The notes under the pieces: model-generated
The model's input: only the letters and a program-made list of their open reading frames with translations
Database searches by the model: none
What the model was told of the DNA's origin: nothing
Translations under genes and position numbers: made by a program
Shown: one piece after another, positions 1 through 6,715 of the stretch
Layout: the number at the start of each line of letters is the position of its first letter
Position numbering within the stretch: position 1 is the first letter of the stretch
Assembly: GCA_029058705.1 (NCBI GenBank)
Contig: JAIDXA010000166.1
Coordinates: 1 to 13,509, forward strand
Reading direction: 5' to 3'
Source: Paramuribaculum sp.
Lineage (GTDB): Bacteria; Bacteroidota; Bacteroidia; Bacteroidales; Muribaculaceae
Length of the DNA stretch: 13,509 nucleotides

Positions 1-182
1 CCGATGAACGTGGCGGAACGACAGCCTCGATGTTCGCCGCCAAAGGGCTTAGAGGCGGAATGTGTGTGTTCACCGGACAGCACGACATCCATTCCACCCG
101 CGAATATGCTGATCTTGCCGAAATGGAAGAGGCCTATCGCCTCATGCTCGAGATTATCAAACAGATACCAACTCTCAAATAG
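1..182 (+). CDS. M20-family metallopeptidase (PepT-like), C-terminal end
   Basis: This is a partial gene whose 5' part lies outside the window. Codons begin at base 3 and the stop is TAG at 180-182, leaving 59 residues. The fragment reads ERGGTTASMFAAKGL near its start, followed by FTGQHDIHSTREY and an amphipathic C-terminal helix ending in PTLK. A Gly-Gly-Thr segment, then a loop with an invariant His followed by a Glu/Tyr motif, then a final helix is the usual ending of M20 zinc peptidases such as peptidase T. That His is one of the zinc ligands in the family. Such enzymes cleave amino acids from short peptides, mostly in the cytoplasm. The sub-family is uncertain because the N-terminal metal site and the dimerisation domain are not visible. 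It ends only 8 bp before the next start codon, so it may read through into the exported-protein cluster. Confidence 0.72.
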   Translation, partial: DERGGTTASMFAAKGLRGGMCVFTGQHDIHSTREYADLAEMEEAYRLMLEIIKQIPTLK

Positions 183-190
183 TTCTAAAC

Positions 191-889
191 ATGAATCTGC
201 GTATTTTCTTTCTCCTATTTTGCAGCCTACAATGTACCTGCTCCTTTGCAGAAATTCACACAAATAAATGGGATAAATTTGATGGTAAGTGGACAAATGA
301 CAGTATCTCGGAGTCTTCGATTTTTTCTATCTTAATTGACAAAGGAGAAAATGGAGAAGTTATGATGGATTTCTTTCTTCAAAGCACTGGCACTGGGGAT
401 AATATGATGCACCGATATCCTGTATACGCCCCGTTACATGAAGAAGGTGGCGAGTGTACGGACATTTTATGGGGTGGTCCATCTCTTGTGACATACAAAG
501 ATCTCGATGATGATGGAAATCTCAGTGTCTACCAGCGATATGAAAAAAGTAAAGAATGGTCATACGTTTTTCAACAGATTAGATCAAACGCTAATGGCGT
601 GATTCTGTTTGAAGTCGAAACAAATGCATTCCCCTTGGATGATGATTATTCCATAAAGGCAAAAGTTGAGCATGAGCTTGGCTTGGTGACAGCTACAGCT
701 GAGTATTGTATTTACCGGTTTGCATACGCTGCAATTCCTAAATCTCATAATCAAATTGAATTAATTTGCTTGGGATTATGCGGATACTATTATGGTAATG
801 ACCGGGATAGGAATTATGGCTTTGTAGGAGGCTTGTTTGACAATGGTAAAAAACTGAATGGTTATAGCAAAATAACGTTGAATCGTTGA
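191..889 (+). CDS. secreted hypothetical protein with G-x-W/ENG motif
   Basis: The family is not recognised. The 232-residue product starts MNLRIFFLLFCSLQC, a short basic n-region followed by a hydrophobic stretch. A plausible signal peptidase cleavage lies near residue 20 (SFA before E), so the protein is probably exported. The mature part appears beta-rich and acidic (DLDDDGN, LDDDYS). It opens with G32-K-W34, followed 19 residues later by ENG-E-V, a pattern that recurs in the protein encoded at 2635-3405. This start was chosen because it gives a full signal peptide and lies just after the previous stop. No catalytic motif is evident. Base composition is AT-rich (bases 301-360 are 35% GC, against 57% for 6481-6540 in the udp gene), which fits accessory or laterally acquired DNA. 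Confidence 0.7.
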   Translation: MNLRIFFLLFCSLQCTCSFAEIHTNKWDKFDGKWTNDSISESSIFSILIDKGENGEVMMDFFLQSTGTGDNMMHRYPVYAPLHEEGGECTDILWGGPSLVTYKDLDDDGNLSVYQRYEKSKEWSYVFQQIRSNANGVILFEVETNAFPLDDDYSIKAKVEHELGLVTATAEYCIYRFAYAAIPKSHNQIELICLGLCGYYYGNDRDRNYGFVGGLFDNGKKLNGYSKITLNR

Positions 890-958
890 ATTTACCCTAA
901 GCAGAACACCCTGCTAAAAACTCTGAAGTAACAAAAATTGAAATAGTTCGGAATATTT

Positions 959-2638
959 ATGATTCGCATATTTTTATCCCTTTTGATTATTCTGGCTGTG
1001 GCGAGCGGGCATGCGCAGGGGCTTAGCTCAGGCACTAAGGCTTTGCGCGGGTTAGGTAGATCTTCAAATTCTTCAAGGCAAATTGTGCGACAGCTTGAGC
1101 AGCAGTCGCGCCGAGCCGAACAGACTGCACGCGCTGCCTCCGAGGCCGCGCGCGCTGCAACTGCTGCTGGCGCGTTGAAATTCAAATTAAAGCCATCGGG
1201 GTTACCAATAGCAGGTCTGAATCCCGACAAAGACGATGAAAAACAAAATTATCGCATCGCTCCGAGAATCATTACCCCTACAGTACACAAATTCAAGACT
1301 CCCCAAGAGATACAGGACGATCGGATAGCATCCCGGTACGACTCGATTAAAGCACTTGTCAATAGCGGTGTATACGTCCCGATACGATTCAGCTATTTTC
1401 AACTTGCAGACTATGCCATGCGCCACGATGACGAGCCTTTTGCCATCACTTGTCTTGAACGAGCACGAATCGACCGATTGACACCGGAGATTCTTGAATG
1501 GATTGGCCTCCGCTACAAGGCTTTGAGCCAGTTCATGCCCGAAATTTCAAGAGTGGTTGCCATTAGCGCTTATTACAAAATGATTGATGCAAAATTGAAA
1601 GGCACTGATTGCGCCTCTGCTCGCATGCAGCAAGGCGATACTCTGCTGATGGTCACCTCTGAATTCAACCCATCGCTCAATCCGCTTGTTGTGCTAAGTT
1701 GCTTCTACGATCCTTCAAAAGAGGTGATGCGATATAAGGAAGCTGCCGATTCGGTCATTGCCACCTACGACCAATGGAGCGATGCGTTCAAAGACATCTT
1801 TGCGAGCGATTTCTTAATCACATTAATTGACAACGGAGAGCACGCTGCTGCTCTTGATTATTTCGGCCGCGAACCACTGAAGACGTTTCCCGACACCCGG
1901 GCCGATTTCACACTTGACATGGCCGGCTGCGCTTACGCGGCACAAAACGACACTCTGTTTTTTGCATACCTTGATCAAGCATCAGTACTGGACTCGGTAG
2001 CCACAGAAGACTATTTGGGGCAGTTATACAAAGCTAGTTGGGATCAATACCTTGCCGACCCGTTGCAAATTGAATTAGCCGATTGGTTGATTTTATTGTC
2101 TCCAGTGCCGGCCAACAATGCTTTATTGCTGAGTCTCGGCGTGCTTGAGCGTATACAAGATTGTAACGAAACATCGTGGGAGTGGGCCGACATAGATGCC
2201 TATACCCCCGAACAATCCGCCGACCGCGAAGCAATCCTGCATATACTGGACAAAGGTTTGGCCGTTGATGATGGTCGTAGCCAAGCCGATGTAGTGGAAT
2301 GGTGTCGATATTTCAAGGCCTATTTGCTCCTATCCGACCCGTCGACGCTTGCTGAGGGAAACGCCATACTTGAAGCACTGGCTATGTCAAACAATCCTGA
2401 ACTGCGTTGTAATGCCATAATCCAGCTGGCATACATTGCCGCCCATGGCCTCGACAACCCCAAAGATGGGCTGAAAATCCTCAAAAAGAATATCAAACTG
2501 TTGGAAGATCCGGCTGTAGACAGTGGAATCCGTAGTACATGGTATGACTACATGGCCGCTCTTGCAACCCGCCTCGGGAAAACCAAAGACGCCGAAAAAT
2601 TTAACAAGCTCAAAGAAAAAACAAACAATTCAAGATGA
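959..2638 (+). CDS. exported helical (TPR-like) hypothetical protein
   Basis: The product has 559 residues and opens with a clear signal peptide (MIRIFLSLLIILAVASGHAQ). Residues of about 30-75 form an Ala/Arg/Gln-rich, probably coiled helical segment (EQQSRRAEQTARAASEAAR). From about residue 110 to the end it is predominantly helical, with repeating pairs of helices and alternating aromatic and Ala positions, for example LADYAMRHDDEPFAITCLER and YMAALATRLGKTKDAEKF. This suggests a tetratricopeptide-like solenoid, so a scaffold or protein-binding role in the envelope is likely; that is inference. No catalytic motif was seen. It lies 69 bp after the previous gene, and its last codons overlap the next start (ATGA at 2635-2638), which indicates translational coupling. 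The exact family is unknown. Confidence 0.75.
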   Translation: MIRIFLSLLIILAVASGHAQGLSSGTKALRGLGRSSNSSRQIVRQLEQQSRRAEQTARAASEAARAATAAGALKFKLKPSGLPIAGLNPDKDDEKQNYRIAPRIITPTVHKFKTPQEIQDDRIASRYDSIKALVNSGVYVPIRFSYFQLADYAMRHDDEPFAITCLERARIDRLTPEILEWIGLRYKALSQFMPEISRVVAISAYYKMIDAKLKGTDCASARMQQGDTLLMVTSEFNPSLNPLVVLSCFYDPSKEVMRYKEAADSVIATYDQWSDAFKDIFASDFLITLIDNGEHAAALDYFGREPLKTFPDTRADFTLDMAGCAYAAQNDTLFFAYLDQASVLDSVATEDYLGQLYKASWDQYLADPLQIELADWLILLSPVPANNALLLSLGVLERIQDCNETSWEWADIDAYTPEQSADREAILHILDKGLAVDDGRSQADVVEWCRYFKAYLLLSDPSTLAEGNAILEALAMSNNPELRCNAIIQLAYIAAHGLDNPKDGLKILKKNIKLLEDPAVDSGIRSTWYDYMAALATRLGKTKDAEKFNKLKEKTNNSR

Positions 2639-3405
2639 AAAAGCTGTTTTTAATACTCATTGTGCTATTTGTGTCGGCAATATCGATTAATGCGCAAACA
2701 ACCCCCTCTAATGCAGATGCCAAAAGGGCCTGGGGCATAGCGCAAATGTACATCGAAGAAGAGTCACCTGAATTGGCTATAACGGAACTCAAAAAAGTGG
2801 TTTACCATGAAAACTTTGCTCCTGCCTACCTAAAACTGGTTGAATTGTGCTATAAGTTTGGAGACGTGAAGCACATGGATATGGCTGAGGAATATTCCAA
2901 GAGTTTTATATCGCTGTGGCCTGATCGTGCTGACGAAATAAAAGACATCATCGCGTTGGGCGAAGCGCGGAGCAAACTAAGGAAAAAGAAATTCTATGAA
3001 TCGTTGGTCGGAGACTGGCGTCATCCTAACTTCCAAATGGGTGAATGGTATGTTTGCTTTAAGATTCGTAAAAACGAAAATGGGAATGTATACGCAATCG
3101 TGCCCAAACAAATGTATGATTACGATTGGGTAACGGAATGGCAGGATGGAACGTTCATGCAATGGGAGGGTGATAACGGCGTGTATATCTACGAGGCTCA
3201 ATATGCTCCGTATGACGGTTATCGAGTAAAAACCCCTACATCAGACGGAGATACTCATTGGGTGTACGTTTACCTGTATATCCCATTTGACCAGCCTGCA
3301 TTGTCGGAGGGAAAGATTAAAGCGACATTTAGTACTAAGACAAGTGCCGGTAATAATAAATCATGGAAATCAGAACCGAGAGAGATCGAATTACTTAAAG
3401 ATTAA
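2635..3405 (+). CDS. exported protein, TPR-like N-half plus beta-rich C-half
   Basis: The 256-residue product has an N-terminal signal peptide (MKKLFLILIVLFVSAISINA, cleavage probably before Q21). Residues of about 29-95 look like one or two TPR units (AKRAWGIAQMYIEE, then SPELAITELKKVV and FAPAYLKLVELCYKFGD). A basic linker (ARSKLRKKKF) leads into a beta-rich C-terminal half from about residue 122, starting LVGDW and rich in Trp, Tyr and Gly. The G-D-W followed 20 residues later by ENG-N-V matches the spacing of the same motif in the protein at 191-889, so the two may share a lipocalin-like beta domain. Translation is probably coupled to the upstream gene through the ATGA overlap. No enzymatic residues are recognised. 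A substrate- or ligand-binding role in the periplasm or outer envelope is only a guess. Confidence 0.75.
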   Translation: MKKLFLILIVLFVSAISINAQTTPSNADAKRAWGIAQMYIEEESPELAITELKKVVYHENFAPAYLKLVELCYKFGDVKHMDMAEEYSKSFISLWPDRADEIKDIIALGEARSKLRKKKFYESLVGDWRHPNFQMGEWYVCFKIRKNENGNVYAIVPKQMYDYDWVTEWQDGTFMQWEGDNGVYIYEAQYAPYDGYRVKTPTSDGDTHWVYVYLYIPFDQPALSEGKIKATFSTKTSAGNNKSWKSEPREIELLKD

Positions 3406-3418
3406 ATTGTAATGAACG

Positions 3419-4717
3419 ATGAAAAGAAAAAGTTTCATATTATGCTTGATCCTCTTTGCTTGCACATTAGCAGCAAGCGCGGAAAAATGGCAGCTTCAGT
3501 GGCCTACATACAGCAATGAGCTAAAAAAGCAGGCTACGCTCGACAATGAACATGCCTACGTTGACCTTGCCATTTGTTATGGGTATGGTCTCGGAGTGAA
3601 ACAGAATATCAAGAAGTGCGAAAAGATGTTTACCGATATGGGTCTTGATTTTAAGGCATACTATGCAAATGAATGTGCCTTGACATGGCCATACGCATCT
3701 TTCTGGTATGGCGTATTTCTGTGCGATAATGCAGACGAATATACTGCAAAACAGCTTAAATGGCTTGAATGGAGCGACCGTGCTCAAAAGGAGATTCCGG
3801 CAGATAGGGAAAGCATCAGATGGAAAGGACTCCGGTATATATTCGCTGCCGCTGAATGTGGCATGCTTTTTGACGCCATGATGTTTGCCGCCCGGACAGA
3901 GCGTAACAATCATAAAAAATCCAACTACAACAGAGACACCATGAGAGGCAAAGGATATAACGAAAGTGTGCCTTACGCATCCAATTTCGGTTATTACAAG
4001 GAATCAATGATGCTCTATCAGAAAGCTTGTGAGGCTGGTAATATGGACGCCATACTAGAGTTTGCACATTATCTCATAGATATGGTCGAAATGAGTGGTG
4101 GCCGATTTGAGGACAACCAAGACGAACTCGCTGTGTATTGGACTAAAACAGCTGCTGAAATGGGAAGCCCGGAGGCTCAATGGATTTATGGTAACATACA
4201 TCGTGTCGGATGGTGGTCGCGAGTGCCGGAAAATATGGACAAGGCCATCGAATGGTATAAAAAATCCGCCGACAACGGCTATGCTCCCGCTATGGGATTT
4301 GCCGGCAAATACATACTGGCATCCTCTGCGCCCGACAAGGAGTCACTTGCCTTGAAGTATCTGCAAATGGGCGTGGAAAATAAAGATGGTGGGGCAGCTT
4401 GCGAATTAGGGAAATATTATAAAAACACTCATCCTGAGCTGGCGCTTAAAAACTTTCAGCTTGCAGGCGAGCAGAATCACCCCGAAGGCTTGTATGAATT
4501 AGGCAATGCTCTTTATGGCGGACTTGGAACGACTGCCGACCTGAAAGCAGCCGCACAGGCATACGAAACATGCGCGAATCTTGACTTAAATGATAAATTC
4601 GTAGGGCGTTGTGCTTTGAAGATTGCCGATATGTATGAAAACGGCAATGGCGTGTTCATGAATAAGGACAAAGCCTCAAACTATCGTTGGATTGCTGAGC
4701 AATACGGATTTAAATAA
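3419..4717 (+). CDS. exported Sel1-repeat protein
   Basis: The product has 432 residues with an N-terminal signal peptide (MKRKSFILCLILFACTLAAS, cleaved near residue 21). The rest is a solenoid of Sel1-like repeats, a TPR relative of about 36 residues with the pattern A..LG..Y..G.GV..D..KA..WY.KAA. Good repeats are at about 44-72 (DLAICYGYGLGVKQN), 230-250, 252-288 (PEAQWIYGNIHRVG, then KAIEWYKKSADNG), 325-352, 355-390 (GLYELGNALYGGLGTTADL) and 398-430 (IADMYENGNGVFMNKDKA). Sel1 proteins act as scaffolds for protein complexes and often appear in cell-envelope stress or host-interaction settings; no partner can be read from this sequence. It begins 13 bp after the previous stop, so it is probably in the same transcript. 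Confidence in the repeat class is high; the specific function is unknown. Confidence 0.85.
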   Translation: MKRKSFILCLILFACTLAASAEKWQLQWPTYSNELKKQATLDNEHAYVDLAICYGYGLGVKQNIKKCEKMFTDMGLDFKAYYANECALTWPYASFWYGVFLCDNADEYTAKQLKWLEWSDRAQKEIPADRESIRWKGLRYIFAAAECGMLFDAMMFAARTERNNHKKSNYNRDTMRGKGYNESVPYASNFGYYKESMMLYQKACEAGNMDAILEFAHYLIDMVEMSGGRFEDNQDELAVYWTKTAAEMGSPEAQWIYGNIHRVGWWSRVPENMDKAIEWYKKSADNGYAPAMGFAGKYILASSAPDKESLALKYLQMGVENKDGGAACELGKYYKNTHPELALKNFQLAGEQNHPEGLYELGNALYGGLGTTADLKAAAQAYETCANLDLNDKFVGRCALKIADMYENGNGVFMNKDKASNYRWIAEQYGFK

Positions 4718-4743
4718 CGTTCTTGTAATCAATAATATCAATC

Positions 4744-5016
4744 ATGAGAAAAAAACTTATCAATGGGTTGGCGGCCCTCGCAATCGTGATTGGCGGCGGA
4801 ACTGCCATCACGATGACGTCTATCGATGTCCACGCCTGTGATGACTGCAAAGTCAAGGGCAAAGAGCAACCGGAGCGTGTATGTGGTTCATGCAAGAAAA
4901 AGGGTATGTCGAAAACCGGCTCCGAATTTAAGAATGGCTACTGGCACGTCAACTACAAATGCGACCACTGCGGTCACACTACTGTATATAAAACCAAAAA
5001 CATGTACGAGATATGA
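4744..5016 (+). CDS. small exported Cys-rich zinc-ribbon-like protein (copy 1)
   Basis: A 90-residue protein with a hydrophobic leader (LAALAIVIGGGTAITMTS, residues 9-26) and a probable signal peptidase site at V-H-A before C32. The mature part carries three CxxC pairs: C32-C35, C47-C50 and C73-C76, the last within YKCDHCGHT. Two CxxC knuckles about 25 residues apart are the geometry of a zinc ribbon, so metal binding is likely; in an oxidising compartment they could instead form disulfides. It overlaps the next gene by 4 bp (ATGA at 5013-5016), and that gene encodes a paralogue with a nearly identical leader. It starts 26 bp after the Sel1-repeat gene. No family name is recognised. Confidence 0.7.
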   Translation: MRKKLINGLAALAIVIGGGTAITMTSIDVHACDDCKVKGKEQPERVCGSCKKKGMSKTGSEFKNGYWHVNYKCDHCGHTTVYKTKNMYEI

Positions 5017-5294
5017 AACGTAAACTCCTCAGATGGTTAGCAGCCCTCGCAATCGTGATTGGCGGCGGAACCGCCATCGCGATGACATCTAACGATGCTC
5101 ACGCCTGCACGAAGTGTGAAACCAAACCATCTGCTCGCAAGTGCGGTGAATGTGGTTCGTCTCGCCTGTTCGCTGGAAAAAGCTACACTGCATCTAATGG
5201 CAAACTTCGCACTGACTGGAATTGTAAGGGATGTTCGCATTCATTTACCACAGAGCTATGCAATGGAAAGGAAGTAGTCCTTGAAAATGAATAA
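5013..5294 (+). CDS. small exported Cys-rich zinc-ribbon-like protein (copy 2)
   Basis: A 93-residue paralogue of the preceding gene. Leader residues 9-22 are identical in the two proteins (LAALAIVIGGGTAI), followed by MTS in both and then H-A-C at residues 30-32. The mature part has C32-C35, C44-C47 and C71-C74 plus an extra C83. C44/C47 with C71/C74 would make a standard four-Cys zinc ribbon. The mature sequence has diverged from copy 1 much more than the leader. Translation is probably coupled to copy 1. It is the last gene of the + strand cluster; 9 bp after its stop a long palindromic element begins. The function is unknown. Confidence 0.7.
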   Translation: MKRKLLRWLAALAIVIGGGTAIAMTSNDAHACTKCETKPSARKCGECGSSRLFAGKSYTASNGKLRTDWNCKGCSHSFTTELCNGKEVVLENE

Positions 5295-5303
5295 TTGAGA
5301 TTA

Positions 5304-5489
5304 AGAAACTGTTTAAATTTACTACGAAAAAAATGTTATAACTCATTCTTGTGGGTTTATTGAGGTCTTTTATGGTTGTTTTCACCGAGTCTCATCAGTC
5401 ACATAGCCCGCTATGCTCCCTCTTCCACTCGTAAAAACACCTCATAAAATCCTCTCAATTAATCCCACAACTAAATTTAAACAGTTTCT
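5304..5489. repeat. long palindromic MITE-like element, copy 1
   Basis: The ends are a perfect 17-bp inverted repeat: AGAAACTGTTTAAATTT at 5304-5320 and its reverse complement at 5473-5489. Inside, 5351-5390 is imperfectly complementary to 5427-5468 (for example GTGGG at 5351 with CCCAC at 5464). The centre has CATAGC-CC-GCTATG (5402-5415). The 47-base core 5385-5431 recurs at 12815-12861 with only two differences. The whole element could fold as one hairpin or cruciform about 186 bases long. There is no transposase gene, so it would be a non-autonomous element or a structured RNA/DNA element. Its site between convergent genes also fits a bidirectional terminator. I do not recognise a named family. 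Confidence 0.8.
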
Positions 5490-5512
5490 AAGAGAGTGTT
5501 TGAATTTAAACC
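5489..5512 (+). repeat. solo copy of the element-end motif
   Basis: The 24 bases starting TAAGAGAGTGTTTGAATTTA and ending AACC are identical to 12721-12744, which is the left end of the second palindromic element. Here they directly follow the right end of copy 1 with no matching partner, so they look like a remnant or an extra end module. Confidence 0.75.
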
Positions 5513-5522
5513 AAATTAAACA

Positions 5523-5732
5523 TTAAGTGGCACAGCCTCTTGTTGCAGTTCGCCCGGCATGGGCATAATCCAGCGGGTAGATGTCACCTGAGGGGAAGTT
5601 GAAACGGACGCACCATCCAACGCTTGCGGGATATGACGAGAAACGGCTACCGCGTTCAGAACTGCCGATAAACACGAAAACAGGAGATGAACACCTGCGG
5701 TCAGTGTTTACCTCCTGTCCGGTTATTACGGG
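5523..5732 (-). pseudogene. possible C-terminal remnant of a surface protein
   Basis: A - strand frame stays open for 69 codons to a TAA (plus-strand bases 5523-5525) but has no convincing start; upstream it runs into the udp gene in another frame. The last part reads FSSYPASVGWCVRFNFPSGD followed by IYPLDYAHAGRTATRGC. The alternation of aromatic residues, VRF, SGD and a final Arg-rich strand resembles the C-terminal end of Fibrobacter-succinogenes-major-type (FISUMP) domains common in Bacteroidales surface proteins. That resemblance comes from memory and is weak. The upstream third overlaps a terminator-like hairpin, so the real remnant may be only about 5523-5676. It could also be a chance open frame. 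Confidence 0.28.
5680..5718 (-). terminator. hairpin downstream of udp, probable terminator
   Basis: Arms 5680-5694 (ACAGGAGATGAACAC on +) and 5704-5718 pair over 15 positions. The two imperfect positions are both wobble-type, and the loop is 9 bases. On the - strand the hairpin starts 25 bases after the udp stop and its 3' arm runs directly into TTTTCGTGTTT, a short imperfect U-tract. This suits a factor-independent terminator for the dprA-udp direction. Confidence 0.5.
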
Positions 5733-5743
5733 TTGCGGCCTGT

Positions 5744-6619
5744 TCAGATACGGTCGAGGACTGTGCCGATCAGATCGTGGATAGCGGTTTTGTAGTTGGG
5801 TGTTGCGTCGTGGCGCATGCGGTTGGCTATGATCGAGCAGACGGTCATCGCTTTGTGGCCCATCAGGAGTGACAGACCCTGGAGCGGTGCGCTTTCCATT
5901 TCGTAGTTTGTCACTTTGCGGTCTGCGTAGCGGAATTCTTCGATCTTGCGGTTCAGGTCGGGGTTGGCAAGAGGGAGGCGCAGTTCGCGACCCTGGGGCC
6001 CGTAGAATCCTACGGCCGATATGGTGTTGCCCCTGACCATATCGTCGCGGCCGATCAGGTCAACAAGATGCGGGTCGGCATCGACGACATATGGTTTTGC
6101 CCAGAGGGGATTCCAGTTGACATCGTTGCAGAACGCTTTTTCGAATTCCAGGTCGGCGATCTCGTTGCGTCCTGCATAATAGTTCAGAACGCCGTCGAAA
6201 CCGATGGCTTTTTGAGCTATGACGGGAGTGCCGAGTTTCAATTCAGGCTGCAGGGCTCCGGATGTTCCGATCCGGACCATGTGGAGCGTTCTGTGTTCCG
6301 GTTTGACTTCGCGGGTGTTGAAGTCAATGTTTGCGAGTGCGTCAAGTTCGTTGACAACGATGTCGATATTGTCAGGGCCGATGCCGTGGGAGAGACACAT
6401 GATCGGTTTACCCTGATAAGTTCCGCCTATTGTGTGGAATTCGCGGCTTGACACTTCGAAATCGCGTGTGTCGAAAAATGAAGCTACCATGTCGACGCGT
6501 GATGGGTCGCCGACGAGGATGATGCGGTCTGTCAGTTGTTCGGGGAGCAGGTGGAGATGGAAAACTGAGCCGTCGGGGTTTATTATCAGCTCGCTTGGAG
6601 CTATGATTTTTGGATTCAT
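5744..6619 (-). CDS. udp: uridine phosphorylase-type nucleoside phosphorylase
   Basis: The 291-residue product is a cytoplasmic nucleoside phosphorylase of the NP-I family. It cleaves a ribonucleoside, most likely uridine, with phosphate to give the free base and ribose 1-phosphate for salvage. Visible motifs are the phosphate-binding G37-D-P-S-R41, HGIGPDN at 78-84, RIGTSGALQ at 116-124 (second phosphate site and turn), FYGPQGREL at 205-213 and NYEMESAPL at 238-246, where the Met/Glu bind ribose. The Q209-x-R211 pair aligns with the Gln-x-Arg that reads uracil in E. coli Udp, which favours uridine over purines. It is somewhat longer than E. coli Udp (about 253 residues) because of an N-terminal extension and an internal insert. 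It lies 96 bp downstream of dprA on the same strand; I saw no convincing promoter in that gap, so it may be co-transcribed. Confidence 0.88.
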   Translation of the reverse strand: MNPKIIAPSELIINPDGSVFHLHLLPEQLTDRIILVGDPSRVDMVASFFDTRDFEVSSREFHTIGGTYQGKPIMCLSHGIGPDNIDIVVNELDALANIDFNTREVKPEHRTLHMVRIGTSGALQPELKLGTPVIAQKAIGFDGVLNYYAGRNEIADLEFEKAFCNDVNWNPLWAKPYVVDADPHLVDLIGRDDMVRGNTISAVGFYGPQGRELRLPLANPDLNRKIEEFRYADRKVTNYEMESAPLQGLSLLMGHKAMTVCSIIANRMRHDATPNYKTAIHDLIGTVLDRI

Positions 6620-6715
6620 GTTAGAGATGTTTTAAAGTTGGACTTGACTGTTATGTAGTGTCTGTTTATATATTCTATAACACTTCGGAGTTGCGTTGAG
6701 TTGGTGGTGGGGCTG

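Larger units (their letters stand above)
5295..5743. other. gene-free stretch between convergent genes
   Basis: About 450 bases lie between the end of the + strand exported-protein cluster and the end of the - strand udp gene. The stretch holds, from left to right, a long palindromic element (5304-5489), one further copy of a 24-base end motif (5489-5512), an open - strand reading frame without a start that may be a gene remnant (5523-5732), and a terminator-like hairpin (5680-5718). I see no intact gene and no RNA gene here. Confidence 0.7.

Noticed and set aside
890..958. Promoter or terminator between the first two exported-protein genes
   Set aside because: There is only a 5-bp stem (AGCAG-AACACC-CTGCT) and no TAnnTTTG box at a proper distance from a TTTG.
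892..1230. 112-codon - strand frame opposite the exported helical protein
   Set aside because: It is a shadow of the Ala/Arg-rich helical segment of the + strand gene; the + frame has a signal peptide and continues for 559 residues.
4095..4355. 86-codon + strand frame inside the Sel1-repeat gene
   Set aside because: It is in another frame of a continuous Sel1-repeat coding sequence and has no export signal, unlike every neighbour.
5521..5700. Group II intron end or other catalytic RNA
   Set aside because: I looked for a domain V-like hairpin and the 5' GTGYG end and found neither; a coding remnant explains the composition at least as well.
6620..6715. Promoter specific for udp
   Set aside because: No TAnnTTTG box was found on the - strand in this gap; the AT-rich TATAGAATATATAAA stretch alone is not enough.
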